DNA from: Blastocatellia bacterium
GTDB lineage: Bacteria > Acidobacteriota > Blastocatellia > Pyrinomonadales > Pyrinomonadaceae
DNA: 64,000 bases
Reading direction: 5' to 3'
NCBI GenBank assembly: GCA_003488005.1
Contig: DNND01000018.1
Location: 1-64,000 of the forward strand
Shown here: positions 25,801-36,624 of the stretch, in pieces
Layout: every line of letters starts with the position of its first letter
Numbering within the stretch: position 1 is the stretch's first letter
The notes under the pieces: model-generated
Told to the model about the DNA's origin: nothing
The model's input: the letters and a program-made list of their open reading frames with translations, nothing else
Database searches by the model: none
Position numbers and translations under genes: made by a program

Positions 25801-26985
25801 CCGGCGGTTTAGCGACAACCAAATGCGTTCGCCGTCTTTACGATAGGCCTCGAACTCAAAGCCGTGTAAACCACCCTGGGCCTGCTCGGCAGCAGTGGAT
25901 CTCGCGCGATCTTCCGGATGCACGTAAATTTGGTTCGCGATATCAGAAACCTGTTGGACCACTTCTTGAGGAGAGTCGTATCCCAGAATGCGGGCCATTG
26001 CCGGATTAACTGTAAGGAAGCGTCCGGCAGGTGAGGATTGAAAAATTCCTTCGACTGCATTCTCAAAAATCGAGCGATACTTTTCTTCGGCCTTTTGCAC
26101 TTTTGAGTAAAGCGATGCGCTTTCAAGCGCGGCGGCTGCCGTGCCGGCCAGAATAGTCAAGGCCTTCATCTGTCCCAGCGTGAAAGGACGCAAGCGGTTG
26201 GTCATGTTTAGATTAATGACGCCCACCAACTTGTTTGCGACTTGCATAGGCACGGAAACAGCCGAGCGAATATCAGATCTTGGCCACAGCGCGACAAAAC
26301 GCTCGTCAGAAACTTTGCCGTTAAGGATCAAAGGCATACGCTCGCGCGCGACCCAACTGGAGATACTTTCCTGGAGCGGCACGCGCTCGCCCAGGAGGCG
26401 CTCGCGCATCTCACCTCGCACCGCGGCAACATAAAGATCCTTGCCATCCCGTGTCGGTAAGAGAATGGAAACCTCGTCGGCCTCGCTCTGCGCCAACGCC
26501 CCGTCGGCAAGTTTGCTCAGGACAGTTTGCTTATCCAGCGTGAAGGCGATCGTTTCGCTTAGTTCGTGAATCGCAACCGCCTCGCGCAGCTGCACATTTT
26601 CCAATCGCAGGTGGCGCGTGTTCATCGCGCGCGTCAGCACCGGCAACATCGTCTGCAAGCGAAAGGGTTTCAATACATAATCAAACGCGCCGACTTTCAT
26701 CGCCTCGACTGCTGTCTGGATGGTGCCCTGGCCGGTCATCATGATGCAGATCACATTCGGATCGATTTGTATTGCCTCGCGGACGACCGTGATGCCGTCG
26801 ATGCCCGGCATCATCAAATCCGTAAGGAGCACATCAAATGCCTGACCCCGCAACGCCGCGAGCGCTGCTTCGCCGGCAGTAAAGCCGGCGGCTTCATAGC
26901 CCTGCAAGGCCAACGCTTCAACGAGAATGTTCTTCAGTTCGACCTCGTCGTCGACGACCAGAATTTTTCCGATGCTTTCAGGCAT
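22846..26985 (-). CDS. large cytosolic hybrid histidine kinase REC-GAF-PAS3-GAF-PAS-HK-REC
   Basis: 1379 residues without membrane segments. The order is receiver (8-122, TDLMMPGIDG), GAF (about 140-290), three PAS domains (about 300-415, 430-545, 570-690), second GAF (about 705-855), fourth PAS (about 865-985), HisKA with GGVAHDFNNLL, HATPase_c (about 1105-1220) with [13 protein letters not shown], and a C-terminal receiver (about 1250-1375, ITDVIMPKMSG). It can receive phosphate at its N-terminus, integrate several cytosolic ligands and pass phosphate to the terminal receiver. Its start overlaps the upstream gene's stop by one base (TAATG), showing translational coupling. Confidence 0.94.
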   Translation of the reverse strand: MPESIGKILVVDDEVELKNILVEALALQGYEAAGFTAGEAALAALRGQAFDVLLTDLMMPGIDGITVVREAIQIDPNVICIMMTGQGTIQTAVEAMKVGAFDYVLKPFRLQTMLPVLTRAMNTRHLRLENVQLREAVAIHELSETIAFTLDKQTVLSKLADGALAQSEADEVSILLPTRDGKDLYVAAVRGEMRERLLGERVPLQESISSWVARERMPLILNGKVSDERFVALWPRSDIRSAVSVPMQVANKLVGVINLNMTNRLRPFTLGQMKALTILAGTAAAALESASLYSKVQKAEEKYRSIFENAVEGIFQSSPAGRFLTVNPAMARILGYDSPQEVVQQVSDIANQIYVHPEDRARSTAAEQAQGGLHGFEFEAYRKDGERIWLSLNRRVIRDQDGDTICREGSVEDITTRKLAEKALEASESRKDAILKTALDCVITIDHEGNIIDFNPAAEHTFGYTSENVLGMNMADLIVPPSLRSNHQRGFTKYLSTGRSSILGKRIEVTAMRADGTEIPVELTITAIGELPQPTFTAFIRDLTERKRAEDEQARLNEEIKHQTERLNTIVATVPGVVFEVSGRPGAPDNKTNFVSEYICSMVGYTVSEWMAVPGFWLSIVHPDDRQQVGQAAIANFVECRNGANEFRWIAKDGRIVWVRAHTIIVRGRDGKPVGVRGVVTDITERKRVEEMQARRETHALFRADVGAALAVSRAPLRVTLELCAEAMVKHLHAAFACVWTLNREENVLELQASAGMYTHVDGAHARVRVGQFNIGKIAEERAPHITNDVQNDPRVGDHEWTRQQKMVAFAGYPLLVEDRLLGVMAMFSHEKLTEDTLDAMASVADVISQGIERKRAEHELSKSEERYRDLVENAHDIIYSQDLKGNYTSMNEAGQLITGYTREEALKLNVTQTVAPEDLEQAREMLAKKLAGEHVTAYETEIIAKDGRRIAIEANTKLVMHDGVPVGIQGIARDITERKRMEKALRESEEQLRQSQKMEAIGQLAGGVAHDFNNLLTAINGYSSLAVRKLGEAHPVSPYLDEIKKAGDRAANLTRQLLAFGRKQMLQPLDLNLNDVVTDMTKMLKRLIGEDIQLVAKLNPELHRIKADPGQIEQVLVNLIVNARDAMPTGGTLTIETTNANLDDAYTSKHVDVTPGQFIMLAVSDTGTGMGAQTRTRIFEPFFTTKEKGKGTGLGLSTVYGIVKQSGGNVLVYSEEGKGTSFKVYLPQLDDGTKQSTTSVVEPERVGGSETVLLVEDEDMVRNLACELLQESGYRVFTASGGEEAVQLFKKHKKIDLLITDVIMPKMSGKEVADRLRKLHPKTKVLFMSGYTDEAIVHHGIVDSHIAFIQKPFSENALAQKVREVLDATNGGKTKRES

Positions 26986-28565
26986 TATTGTAAATTTACC
27001 AGCGCTTCGTTGGTGGTGGCGGGAAATACCATGCGCACAGTAGTGCCGGTTCCAACCTGACTTTTAATAGCAATCGTGCCGTCGTGTTCTTCGATAATGC
27101 GGCGGCAGATTGCCAGACCAAGGCCGGTGCCCTTTCCTTCCTGTTTCGTCGTAAAGAATGGTTCCCAAATTTTTTCCAGATTGTCTGGCGAGACACCTTC
27201 GCCGGTATCAACGAATTCAATAGCCACGGCTTCGACCCCTTCCAGGTAGGTCGACTCGGCGCGCACGATAAGTTTGCCGCCGCTCGGCATCGCATCGCTG
27301 GCGTTGGTCAACAGGTTCAGGAAAAGTTGACGCAACTGCTGATGATCGGCCTGAATTGTGAATAACGGCTCAGCAAATTCTCGCACCACTTCAATTCTGT
27401 GAGTCTGCAAATGGTAATGAACAAACTCAATCGAGTTGACGATCTCTTGCCGAACATCCACGGTCGAGATTTGACGGTAACTGCGCCGGCTAAACTGGAG
27501 CAGGTTATCCACCAGCGAGGCCATCCGATCTACTTCCTGTGAAATGATTTCCAGGCTGTGCCGCTGCGGATCGTCGGCGGTCATTGGCAGCAACAGGTTC
27601 TCAACACGCAGTGACACGGTAGCCAGCGGGTTATTCAACTCGTGAGCAATGCTGGCCGAAAGCTCGCCCATGGTCGCGAGCTTGGACGCTTGCCAGAGTT
27701 GTTGAGTCATTGACGCCAACTGCTGCCTTTCGTCTTGCAGCTCATCGAGCGCTCGCTCAAGACGCTGGTTGGTCTGCCGCAAAACCGTTTCTGCCAGTTG
27801 GTGTTCCGTGTTATCGCGTATGTTGCATTGGATTACGCGGCTCCCATCTGCGAAATAACTGTTACTCACAAATTCCACTTGTTTGACAGCACCACTTCGG
27901 GTTTGCAGCGGCAGGTCGCTGTAGCGTATGTACCCTTGTTGTTGCAGTTCGGCGAAAGCGAATTTTGAAGCGACGATATCCTTGAAAGCCCCTATCTCCC
28001 AGAGTTCTTTGCCCGCAAGGTCTTCTTTGGAGAAGCCCAACAGCTCGATCAGATAAGGATTGATATCCACAATCTTCCCGCTGTCAGCGTCGAGAATAAG
28101 AATGCCGTCTTTCGCGGATTCAAACAGGCGCCGGTAACGAAGCTCGGAAGCCTCCATTGATTCCTCGGCCTGGCGTCGAGCGCGACGGTTTCCTGATTCC
28201 TGGAGCTCGCGTTCGATAGTCGCCCCAAGGCGAAGCAGATTGCCTTTCATCAGATAATCGTGAGCGCCGGACCGCATCGCCTCAACTGCAACGTCTTCGC
28301 CGACTGTGCCGGAAATGATGATCAAAGGAATATCAAGTTTGGTTTCCTGCACCACCCTGACCGCTCCGAGCGCACTAAATTTAGGCATTGAGTAGTCGCA
28401 AAGAATTACGTCCCACTCTTGCGACGCAAGCGCGGCCCGCATCGCGTTCGCCGTCTCTACGCGATCCAGAATCAGGTCATAGCCGGCTTGCTTCAAATGG
28501 CGGGTGAGCAAAGCCGTGTCCTGTTCTGAATCTTCGACATTCAGTACTCGTAAAGGTTTACCCAT
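26985..28565 (-). CDS. REC-PAS histidine kinase
   Basis: 526 residues: N-terminal receiver (about 6-120; CDYSMPKFSA carries the phosphoacceptor), PAS domain (about 140-255), coiled coil (about 255-300), HisKA with IAHELNNPLATVSL and HATPase_c (about 405-520) with GKGTGLGLAICRRIIEEHDG. It is cytosolic. The N-terminal receiver suggests it is switched by the Rcp1-like regulator or kinase encoded just upstream (6-base gap), rather than by a direct external signal. It is coupled to the downstream hybrid kinase by a one-base overlap. Confidence 0.94.
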   Translation of the reverse strand: MGKPLRVLNVEDSEQDTALLTRHLKQAGYDLILDRVETANAMRAALASQEWDVILCDYSMPKFSALGAVRVVQETKLDIPLIIISGTVGEDVAVEAMRSGAHDYLMKGNLLRLGATIERELQESGNRRARRQAEESMEASELRYRRLFESAKDGILILDADSGKIVDINPYLIELLGFSKEDLAGKELWEIGAFKDIVASKFAFAELQQQGYIRYSDLPLQTRSGAVKQVEFVSNSYFADGSRVIQCNIRDNTEHQLAETVLRQTNQRLERALDELQDERQQLASMTQQLWQASKLATMGELSASIAHELNNPLATVSLRVENLLLPMTADDPQRHSLEIISQEVDRMASLVDNLLQFSRRSYRQISTVDVRQEIVNSIEFVHYHLQTHRIEVVREFAEPLFTIQADHQQLRQLFLNLLTNASDAMPSGGKLIVRAESTYLEGVEAVAIEFVDTGEGVSPDNLEKIWEPFFTTKQEGKGTGLGLAICRRIIEEHDGTIAIKSQVGTGTTVRMVFPATTNEALVNLQ

Positions 28566-28571
28566 TGCTCG

Positions 28572-29009
28572 TCATTCCACCGGCGCGGCTTCGTTTAGCA
28601 AGAGCCAATAGACACCTAACTGTCTGGTAGCTTCCGCGAATTGTTCTGACTCGACCGGCTTGCGAACGTAACTGTTTGCCCCCAGTTCATAGCTCTTGAT
28701 CATGTCTTCCTCTTCACTCGAAGAAGTGAAAATGACAACCGGAAGACGCCGGGTGCGCGCATCGGCCCGTAACTTTCGCAGCACTTCCAGACCATCCACC
28801 TTCGGCAATTTCAAATCCAACAGGACCAGTTGCGGCATCATGGGTGGCTCAGCAGCATGCTTTCCGGTCCCGAAAAAATAGTCCAGCGCTTCAACTCCGT
28901 CGCGCGCAACGATAACGTCATTAATGATGTTGCTCTTTTTCAGAGCGCGAAGCGTCAGGGCTTCGTCTCTTGGATTGTCTTCAACTAATAGAATCACTTT
29001 GTTGTCCAT
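28572..29009 (-). CDS. Rcp1-like single-domain response regulator
   Basis: 145 residues from the ATG at 29009, preceded by AAGGAG. It overlaps the end of the upstream kinase by 29 bases. The receiver has [10 protein letters not shown] at the acidic pocket, phosphoacceptor in [13 protein letters not shown], Thr/Ser in FTSSSEEED and Lys in YVRKPVE, then [10 protein letters not shown]. It is a close family match to the other Rcp1-like receiver in the window (15388-15849). Expected partner: the PAS kinase encoded just before it, whose dimerisation motif [12 protein letters not shown] is of the type that pairs with such receivers. Confidence 0.92.
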   Translation of the reverse strand: MDNKVILLVEDNPRDEALTLRALKKSNIINDVIVARDGVEALDYFFGTGKHAAEPPMMPQLVLLDLKLPKVDGLEVLRKLRADARTRRLPVVIFTSSSEEEDMIKSYELGANSYVRKPVESEQFAEATRQLGVYWLLLNEAAPVE

Positions 29010-32000
29010 CTCCTGTCTCCTTGGAATTTGGGAGTGTGAAATAGAACGTCGCTCCCTCATTCACTGCTCCTTCGGCCCAGACGCGGCCGCCATGGCGGTA
29101 GACGATTCGTTGCACAGTTGCCAGTCCAATACCGGTACCCTCGAATTCTCCCGCGGTGTGGAGGCGCTGAAAGGCGCCGAATAATTTTCCGACATAGGCC
29201 ATGTCGAAGCCCGCGCCGTTATCACGAATGAAATAAGCGCTCTCGCCGTTCTTTTGCTCCCGACCAAAAGTGACCTGTGCCCCTTTTCGCTTCGCAGTAA
29301 ATTTCCAGGCGTTCCCGAGCAGGTTGCCGAAAATGATTTTTAAGAGACGTTTATCGCCGCGCGTTTCCAATCCAGCTTCGATTTTCAGGTTCACTCGGCG
29401 AGCAGGCTCCCTTCGTTTAAGCTCGTCCGCCACGGCATGAACTGTCTCGCTGAGGTTGACAACCTCGCGACGCATTTCGCTGCGCGTCACACGCGCCAAC
29501 TGCAACACGTCGTCGATCAATTGCGCCATCTCCTGGCTGGCGCTGCGAACTTCCTTTAGATAGCTCTTGCCGACGTCGTCCAATTTTTCTGTGTAGTCTT
29601 CGAGCAGTGCCTGGCTGAAGCCGTCGATGTGCCGCAGCGGCGCGCGCAGATCGTGCGAGACGGAATAAGAAAAAGCTTCGAGCTCTTTGTTGACCGCCTG
29701 GAGTTGCGCGGTCCGGTCGGCGACACGCTGTTCCAGTTCTTCATTTAATCTGCGAACCTCTCGTTCCGCATGTTTGCGCTCGGTTATGTTATTGGCAATC
29801 ACGAGAACCGCTTTGGGCCTGTTGCGCTCGTCGCGGTGCAGCACCCAGTGAGAAGAAACCACGAGGCGGGCGCCATCTTTTGTGGTATGGATTACTTCTC
29901 CTTCCCAGTCGCCGTCAGCCAGGAGCCTGGCTTTGATCTCTTCCAGGGGCCGGGGAAACTCAGTCTTAAGGAGCTTGTGACTGATTTTCTCCAAAGCTTC
30001 TTCCGATTTCCAGCCATACATTTTCTCAACGCCCGTGTTCCAAAAAACAATCCGGCCATTCAGGTCGCGAATCATGACGGGCGCCAGGTCGAGGATTCGC
30101 GCTTGTTCTTTCAATGCTTCCTCCGACCGTTTGCGTTCGCTGACGTCGCGCAGGATTACCGTGTACAGCTTCTTACCGTCCGACTCGATCTGCGAGATCG
30201 AAGCTTCGATGGGAAATTCTTCGCCGTCCGCTCGCAGACCGTAAAGCGCGCCCAGCGTTCCCATCGAACGTCTGGTGACGTGCGTGTTGCCAAAATTTTT
30301 GACGTGATCTTTGTGACCTGCGCGAAAGCGTTCAGGAATAAATCGGTCGAGTGGTTGTCCAATTGCATCTTCAGCCGGGAAGAGAAACATTCGCTCGGCC
30401 GCGCCATTAAAAAGGACAATCCGTTGCTCATCGTCGACGGTAATGACAGCGTCCATGGCGGAGCCGATTATTCCCGCCAATTGCTCCTGGCTTCGGCGCA
30501 ATCTCTCCTCTGCCTGCTTGGACTCGGTGATGTCAGTGAAGGTGACGACAGCCATTTTCTGGCCATTGGGTTGGTTGACAAGCGTTCCGCCATAACTGAA
30601 TACACGGTTCCAGTCCATGTCAATACGCCGCAAGCGAAGTTCGTAGTTGCTGAGGCGCTCGCCATTTATTATTCGCTGTAACGGCCACTGCTCTAAATTC
30701 AGGACCTTGCCATCAAGCGAAGATAGTTCAAGGATTTTCCGAAACTCGGGAAGTTTCAGCAGACATTCTTCCAGGTTCGCGAAGCCAAACATTTCCAGGC
30801 CGGTTTGGTTCCAGTGAAGCAATTGTCCCTCGAGGTCTGAAATGACCAGACCCTCGCGCAGATTTTCGATTATTGTGTTTAGACGTTCTTCACTCTCCCG
30901 CAGACTTTGCTCGTTTCTTTTGCGCTCAGTTATGTCGATGATGCTGGCGAGCACGAAGGCGCCGTCGTCCGTGTTGATCGGGTTAAGCCCGATCTCAATC
31001 GGCATTTCGCTGCCGTCCTTACGACGGCCAAATAAGTCGCGGCCGGCGCCCATTGCGCGAGCCGAAGGAGTTTGAAAAAAATCAGTGCGAAGGCCGGGAT
31101 GCGCGGCTCGATAACGCTCAGGCACAAGCATCTCGATACGCTGGTCCAATAACTCGCCACGGCTGTAACCGAAAAGTTCTTCGGTCTGCTTGTTGACCAG
31201 AGTGATCAGACCGCCGTGGTTAACCATTAGCATGGCGCTGGGAGATGCTTCGACGACCAGTCGAAAGCGTGCTTCGGCACGCTTGCGTTCGGTGATATCG
31301 ATGATGCTGGCCAGAACGAATTCGCCCGTCTCCGTCGTTATTGGATTGAGGCCTATTTCAATCGGAATCTCAGTGCCGTCCTTACGCAGCCCGAAGAGAT
31401 CACGGCCTGCACCCATTGCCCGCGCGCTCGGATGTGCTCCGAAGACTCTGCGGTGGCCAGGGTGTGCGGCGCGATAACGTAAAGGTAATAGTTTGTCGCT
31501 TGACTGTTCGAGCAGCTCAGCACGGTCATAGCCAAAGAGTTGTTCGGCCTGCGCATTTACCAAAGCCACGAGGCCCTCACGATTGACCATCAACATCGCG
31601 CAGGGCGCGGCTTCGAGCTGCAGCGTTCGCTCCTGAACCTTGCGCTCTAGTTCGCGTTGGGAATCGCGCGTAGTAGCTACCATCTGGTTGAAGGCGTTTG
31701 CCAGCGCGCCTAGTTCGCCGTCCTGGTGAATATCAGCTATGACTGAATAGTCTCCGGCGCCAATTGCTGAAGCAGCTTCTGTAAGCACTTGAAGTGGTTC
31801 CGTGATGCTCTTACTAAGGACGAAGGCGGCCGCTATGCCAATACTAAACAAGACGAGATCAACCAATAGAATGCGTTGCAGGAACTGGTGGGCCGGAGCC
31901 AACAGCAGCTGTTCAGGAAACTCAATTGCCAGAAACCAGGGCGTGCCACTGATTGGTCGAGCCAGAGCCATAACTTCATTTCCGTCGCGTGAATAGTGCA

Positions 32001-32718
32001 TGACCTCGCTGGTCGACCCCAGGTCTGCCTGAGGTTTTGGCACGATTTGCTCCAGGTTGGTCAAGAGATCTCCGCGAAGGTTGCCAAAATACAATGCGGC
32101 ATCGCTGCCGAGCAGATCCGTCAACTGTTTTGGCGCCGGAGTGGTTGAGGCGCGCCGCCACCAGACGAGATAACCGATCAGCCGTCCGGAATTGTCTTTC
32201 ACTGCGACTGTTCCTGGAGCCACGATTACATCTTTGATCACACGCATTGGACCGGAAGTCTTAAAAGGCTCGACATCAGTGGCCTTGAATTCGGCCTCCA
32301 GATCAAGCGACTGCGGCGCAGCGTCTTCCGGCATGGTCAACACGAGCTCGTGGTTTTTATTCCATAATTCCACCTGCAAACTATTCAGGTCTTGCGGCGG
32401 CATGAGTTGCTTAAGCACGGCTGAGGCGCCGGATCGCGTCGCCGGGGAAGGAGATTGAAGAAAGGCTCTAATCGCGGGATCGTTGGCCGAGTTGAAAGTC
32501 TTGCCGAGCAGCAGAATATTCGACTGCTGCAACAAAAGCGCCAACTGCTTGGTGAGGGTTTGCAGCCGTTGGGTGCCGACCGCCAGCGCCGATTCCTTTA
32601 CTCCCCTGTACGACGCCCAGGTCGCGGCCACAATGACGCCAAGCAACAGAGCGCCGATCAGCAACGGCAAACGATGCTTTATGGAAATAGCAGATAGCGA
32701 AAAACGGCTTGGTTGCAT
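28981..32718 (-). CDS. membrane sensor histidine kinase with periplasmic Cache-like domain and five PAS domains
   Basis: 1245 residues from the ATG at 32718; an upstream GTG at 32793 would overlap the TonB gene. A transmembrane helix (about 18-35), a large periplasmic domain (about 40-275, double-Cache-like), a second helix (about 283-302) and a HAMP segment come first. Five PAS domains follow, of which the first two (about 370-480 and 491-602) are near-copies sharing [13 protein letters not shown], then a coiled coil, HisKA with [17 protein letters not shown] and HATPase_c with [18 protein letters not shown]. The TonB receptor gene ends 40 bases upstream. The kinase may sense a periplasmic ligand delivered or signalled by that receptor; this link is inference from position. 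Confidence 0.93.
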   Translation of the reverse strand: MQPSRFSLSAISIKHRLPLLIGALLLGVIVAATWASYRGVKESALAVGTQRLQTLTKQLALLLQQSNILLLGKTFNSANDPAIRAFLQSPSPATRSGASAVLKQLMPPQDLNSLQVELWNKNHELVLTMPEDAAPQSLDLEAEFKATDVEPFKTSGPMRVIKDVIVAPGTVAVKDNSGRLIGYLVWWRRASTTPAPKQLTDLLGSDAALYFGNLRGDLLTNLEQIVPKPQADLGSTSEVMHYSRDGNEVMALARPISGTPWFLAIEFPEQLLLAPAHQFLQRILLVDLVLFSIGIAAAFVLSKSITEPLQVLTEAASAIGAGDYSVIADIHQDGELGALANAFNQMVATTRDSQRELERKVQERTLQLEAAPCAMLMVNREGLVALVNAQAEQLFGYDRAELLEQSSDKLLPLRYRAAHPGHRRVFGAHPSARAMGAGRDLFGLRKDGTEIPIEIGLNPITTETGEFVLASIIDITERKRAEARFRLVVEASPSAMLMVNHGGLITLVNKQTEELFGYSRGELLDQRIEMLVPERYRAAHPGLRTDFFQTPSARAMGAGRDLFGRRKDGSEMPIEIGLNPINTDDGAFVLASIIDITERKRNEQSLRESEERLNTIIENLREGLVISDLEGQLLHWNQTGLEMFGFANLEECLLKLPEFRKILELSSLDGKVLNLEQWPLQRIINGERLSNYELRLRRIDMDWNRVFSYGGTLVNQPNGQKMAVVTFTDITESKQAEERLRRSQEQLAGIIGSAMDAVITVDDEQRIVLFNGAAERMFLFPAEDAIGQPLDRFIPERFRAGHKDHVKNFGNTHVTRRSMGTLGALYGLRADGEEFPIEASISQIESDGKKLYTVILRDVSERKRSEEALKEQARILDLAPVMIRDLNGRIVFWNTGVEKMYGWKSEEALEKISHKLLKTEFPRPLEEIKARLLADGDWEGEVIHTTKDGARLVVSSHWVLHRDERNRPKAVLVIANNITERKHAEREVRRLNEELEQRVADRTAQLQAVNKELEAFSYSVSHDLRAPLRHIDGFSQALLEDYTEKLDDVGKSYLKEVRSASQEMAQLIDDVLQLARVTRSEMRREVVNLSETVHAVADELKRREPARRVNLKIEAGLETRGDKRLLKIIFGNLLGNAWKFTAKRKGAQVTFGREQKNGESAYFIRDNGAGFDMAYVGKLFGAFQRLHTAGEFEGTGIGLATVQRIVYRHGGRVWAEGAVNEGATFYFTLPNSKETGDGQQSDSIS
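30913..31611 (-). repeat. tandem duplicated PAS-coding segment
   Basis: Two adjacent PAS units of about 110 codons inside the kinase gene share long runs, including [14 protein letters not shown] and [13 protein letters not shown], pointing to a recent internal duplication. Confidence 0.75.
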
Positions 32719-32758
32719 CTGTTGCTTCGCGGCGAAAACGGGAACGCACCGCGCTAAC

Positions 32759-35700
32759 TTAGAAATCGAGTCGGAGTCCCAACTGTCCTTCACGGCCCGG
32801 TAAACTTTGGAGTGGCTGGCCCACTGATATAGACAAGTTCTGAAACTGCTGCACCGCGGCCGGGTTTGCTCGATTGAGCAAATTGAAAAACTCGAATATG
32901 ACTTGCCCTCGGATCTTTTCCCTCAGCGAAAAACGTTTGGCGACGCGCATGTCTAAATTGATGTTGGGCGCCGACTGAAAATGGTTACGTCCGGCAATGA
33001 AGTCGATGCCGTTTAAGAGACCGTCGCCGTCGACGTCGACAGGAGCTGCTGCGGCAACTGAAAAATGGAAACCACTTTGCGCGCGAAAGATGCCGCTGAT
33101 TGCCAGTTGCCAGGGAAGCGTCACCAAACCGTGCGCAATCAGCGTCCGGTTGAACGCGAGGTCCGATGGCCCACGATCGAGATTCGCGCCGTTGTAGAAT
33201 TTCCCCGCCTGTGGCACCGGGTTGCCATTGCTTGCAACGAACGGTCCATTCGAATTGTTTTGCCCGGTCACGGTATCCGTCACCAACGACGGGACACCGA
33301 CAAAACTATCGGTGGGTCCGTACCCTGCCAGCAGGCCGGCGCCGCGACCGGTTTGTACCTGGCTGACGAAGCTCGAGTTGAGTGCGTTGTCCGTGGCCCT
33401 GGCCCAGGTATAGAAGCTCTCGAACATAAACTGCTTGCTGAGTCGCTTATGAATGCCGATGCTGACCGCGTCATAGCGGCCTTCGTACCATGGACCATAG
33501 CTAAGAATGGATTTGTTTCCAGTGCCCGGTTGTAGTTCACCTCTATGGCCCGGCAAGCGCGCTTCAAAAGCGAGATTCGAAACTCGCACTCCGAGCATGT
33601 CTCGTATGGCGCGATGATAGTAATCAGCCTGGACCACCAGACTGCTTGTGATTTCCCGTTGCAGGCCGACATGAAAGTTGCGAGTGTGCGGAGTTCTCAG
33701 ACTCGGATCCACACTGATGGGGATTAGGAAAATCTGCGGAACCGGATGGTTCATCGAGAGGTGACCAAAGCTTCCCCAAAAGAAAAATCCCGGCAGTTTG
33801 CCCATCGCTAAGGCCGCAGCGTCGGCAAACTGTTGCGGGCTGAGACCAGTCAGAGCTTGCACGCTAGCGAAAGTCACAACCGCATCAGCTGGAATCGGTG
33901 CGTGGCCCGGGGCAACGACAGCGTTCAGATGATCGATTCCCACGAGCGTGAAACCGGCGACGGGACAGGTCGCTCCGGTTGCTTGAATCTGAACATCGGT
34001 CAGGTTCGACGAAGGACACAATCCAAAAAGCATCGCGAGCGTGCTCGGATTGCCATAAAACAAACGCGGGTACGCGATGTTCTGGTTCCGAAAGAGATTT
34101 GCGCCACCGAGCCCGGGTATATCGCGGGCGAGTCCTAACCGGAACTTGTCGTAGAACAATCCCCAACTGGCGCTGACAACGGTCTTTGGCGTTGGTGACC
34201 ATGCCAGGCCCAAGCGCGGGGAAAAGTTGCCGCCATTGGCAAAGCGAGAATCATGGTCCCAGCGCAGGCCGAGATTTAGCGTGAGTCGCCTGGCAATTTT
34301 CCAATCGTCTTGCGCAAAGAGGCCGTTGTAAAAATTGCGAAGTCGAATGAGGTCATCCGCCGGCGTTGGCCCACCGACCGTTGAGAGAACGTAGACTCCT
34401 GAGTCGATCGGTCCGAATTGCGCAAAGTCTGAGACCGTAGCGAACAGTTGATTCAACTGATTTCTGGCTTCGACACCATCGACTCGAGCGCGCTGAAAGT
34501 CCCAGCCAAACTTGACCTGGTGTGCGCCGACGACCTTCTCAATTTGCGCGCCGGCTGAAGTGTATTTCTGCGTGAGACTTGTGGGCGTGAATCCGGCTCC
34601 GAATCTCACCTGTCCCAAATCGCCAGTCAGGCGGTTAGTACTCAAGCTGCTGAAGAGATTGAAGAGTGTGGTGGCGCTGGATTCGGGACTAGTTGATCGT
34701 TGCAGCGATGGCTCGCGACGATACTGGAAATAAGCATGAAAGACGAACGGATTATTTTGATTGCCGAGAGTCGCCGTATCCTGGATACCCAACATAAGTT
34801 GGCGCGAATCATAATCAGTTCTCGTTGAGGGCAGACTCGTCGCCAGCGAAAGCGGCAGGAAACCCCTGGTGTGATTATCACTAAGACTCATTTGTTCTGT
34901 AATTCGGTGCCGCCCCACTTGTTCGTCAAGCTTGAGAAAACCTCTGGTCTGAAAGAGCTGACTATGCTTATCCAACGCCAGCTCCCTCACTTGTAGGAAA
35001 TCCGGAATACCTGGGGGAAAACTGAAGTTCAGTTGCCGGCTTTCGCGTATGCGTTCAACTGATCCAAAGAAGAAGGCGCGGCGCTTAAGAAGTGGCCCGC
35101 CCACGTTTGCGCTCCCATCCCAACGCAACAGGAAGGGCGTGCGTTTGCCTTTAACGTCTGAGGAATCGAACACGCTGTTTCGATGGAACAGTGAAAGGCG
35201 TCCATGCCACTGATCCGTCCCGCTCTTGCTGACGACGTTGACTACTGCGCCCGATCCATGTCCGAACTCAGCTTTGTACCCGCCAGTCAGCACTTGAAAT
35301 TCCAGGATCGAATCCTGATCAAAAGGTGCGGCTGCTCCACCGTCAACCGCATCATTATTTGGCATGCCGTCAATCAGGAAACTGCTGTTTCCACCTCGTT
35401 CTCCGAGCACAGGCACCGCGCCGTCAGATCGCTCGTCAACCCGTCTGTTGAGCGCAACTCCGGGAACGAGTTGCAACAGGTCAAGATAGTTGCGTCCGTT
35501 AATCGGCATTTGCTCTATCTGTTGCGGCAGGATGGTCGCTCCCGACGAAGAACTCTCCGTTTCAAGTAGCGGCTGGTTCGCCAGCACCATGACCTCGGCT
35601 TGCACAGAACTAACAGCGAGCATGACGTTGAATCTCAATGCGCGATTCACAGTCACGACCAGCCCTTCGTAAACCTGGACCACGAACCCGGATCTGGTAA

Positions 35701-35989
35701 TACGCAATTGATAAGTGCCCGCTTGTAGTCCGCTCAGCCGATATGAGCCTGACAAGTCGCTCGAGATAGTTATCTCTCGAGCAAGCATCGGGGCAGTGAG
35801 GCCAATTTCAGCGCCGGCGATGGCCCCACCCTGAGCGTCAAGAATGTTTCCTTCAATGGCCGATGTTGTTTGCGCCGCAAGGCGGACCGGCCAGACAGCT
35901 ACAAACAAAAAAACCAGTAACAATGTTAAGTAGCCGGGAGCAACTGCGAATGATGGAGCCAGCCCGAAGGCTGTTTTGTCTTGCGACAT
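32759..35989 (-). CDS. TonB-dependent receptor with carboxypeptidase-regulatory N-domain (Oar-like)
   Basis: 1076 residues from the ATG at 35989. Signal peptide about 1-40 (ending LAAQ), a CarboxypepD-regulatory/transthyretin-like domain (about 42-120, [19 protein letters not shown]), a plug domain (about 135-230, [25 protein letters not shown]) and a long barrel ending in the terminal Phe of LGLRLDF, the usual outer-membrane assembly signal. No separate TonB-box is evident. Acidobacteria have many such receptors, thought to import polymers or bind surface proteins. It is the first gene of a seven-gene operon otherwise made of signalling proteins, which is unusual. Confidence 0.92.
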   Translation of the reverse strand: MSQDKTAFGLAPSFAVAPGYLTLLLVFLFVAVWPVRLAAQTTSAIEGNILDAQGGAIAGAEIGLTAPMLAREITISSDLSGSYRLSGLQAGTYQLRITRSGFVVQVYEGLVVTVNRALRFNVMLAVSSVQAEVMVLANQPLLETESSSSGATILPQQIEQMPINGRNYLDLLQLVPGVALNRRVDERSDGAVPVLGERGGNSSFLIDGMPNNDAVDGGAAAPFDQDSILEFQVLTGGYKAEFGHGSGAVVNVVSKSGTDQWHGRLSLFHRNSVFDSSDVKGKRTPFLLRWDGSANVGGPLLKRRAFFFGSVERIRESRQLNFSFPPGIPDFLQVRELALDKHSQLFQTRGFLKLDEQVGRHRITEQMSLSDNHTRGFLPLSLATSLPSTRTDYDSRQLMLGIQDTATLGNQNNPFVFHAYFQYRREPSLQRSTSPESSATTLFNLFSSLSTNRLTGDLGQVRFGAGFTPTSLTQKYTSAGAQIEKVVGAHQVKFGWDFQRARVDGVEARNQLNQLFATVSDFAQFGPIDSGVYVLSTVGGPTPADDLIRLRNFYNGLFAQDDWKIARRLTLNLGLRWDHDSRFANGGNFSPRLGLAWSPTPKTVVSASWGLFYDKFRLGLARDIPGLGGANLFRNQNIAYPRLFYGNPSTLAMLFGLCPSSNLTDVQIQATGATCPVAGFTLVGIDHLNAVVAPGHAPIPADAVVTFASVQALTGLSPQQFADAAALAMGKLPGFFFWGSFGHLSMNHPVPQIFLIPISVDPSLRTPHTRNFHVGLQREITSSLVVQADYYHRAIRDMLGVRVSNLAFEARLPGHRGELQPGTGNKSILSYGPWYEGRYDAVSIGIHKRLSKQFMFESFYTWARATDNALNSSFVSQVQTGRGAGLLAGYGPTDSFVGVPSLVTDTVTGQNNSNGPFVASNGNPVPQAGKFYNGANLDRGPSDLAFNRTLIAHGLVTLPWQLAISGIFRAQSGFHFSVAAAAPVDVDGDGLLNGIDFIAGRNHFQSAPNINLDMRVAKRFSLREKIRGQVIFEFFNLLNRANPAAVQQFQNLSISVGQPLQSLPGREGQLGLRLDF

Positions 35990-36034
35990 TGTCCGGTGCT
36001 TTCTGAAGCTAACGACTGCTCTGCATAAAGACAC

Positions 36035-36518
36035 TCATTAAGAGAGTCTTCGAATAGTTTCATTCCGCTGGGCTTTATAGGAGGTGCGACGCGCAGATCC
36101 AGCATGCAGTAGTGAAAGCGAGTGCGAATGACGCCGTCATGGCCTCAAAGGCGGCGTTATTCTCGCGGTGTGCGGACGACAAGCGTGACGCCGCACGACA
36201 GGCAAGTTTCAAAAAGCCCGAACCATCAATTCTTCTTTGGGGCGAAGTCGAACGGAGGAAGAAACTCTTGTGGCAGGAAATGCCGCCAATCATACGGGAC
36301 GGCACGAGGCGAAATCCTTGCGTACTTTCGAGCGAGAACCGAGCCCCACTGTATGCCTCGGGTTAAATTTCCACAATCAGGGAATCCCCTACAGGCGGAA
36401 GATCTCCAAGCGATCTGCTAGAGCTTCGATGAAAGTCTTGCTCCTCAACACCGGCGAACGTGAAACACCAACATGTGCGCAACGAACGCTAGTGACCATA
36501 GTCATTAATGGGAGTGCA
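36035..36518. other. intergenic region upstream of the TonB receptor, no gene seen
   Basis: It should hold the promoter of the long signalling operon. There is a 7-bp inverted repeat GCGGCGT (from about 36151) with ACGCCGC (about 36188), possibly a hairpin in the leader. Short frames here lack ribosome-binding sites. Confidence 0.4.
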
Positions 36519-36568
36519 GATGAAAAAGGGCACCGCCTTTCGCCCCAAAGGCAGCGCCCTTCTTCATC
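36519..36568. terminator. terminator-like hairpin, family copy 1
   Basis: A long stem: GATGAAAAAGGGC at the left pairs with GCCCTTCTTCATC at the right, with inner GCCTTT/AAAGGC and the loop CGCCCC. A-tract and T-rich flanks make it bidirectional. Two related copies lie at 36877-36917 and 37313-37356. Confidence 0.6.
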
Positions 36569-36624
36569 ATGCGTGGCCGGCTACCTTGGGCCCACGCAAT
36601 TTGAAAAACTTTCAGCTTCCACCG

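Noticed and set aside
29770..30681. 303-codon open frame antisense to the five-PAS kinase
   Set aside because: Long only because of codon bias on the other strand; the sense frame encodes clear PAS domains.
36075..36305. 76-codon minus-strand open frame before the TonB gene
   Set aside because: No ribosome-binding site and no protein-like pattern; likely promoter region.
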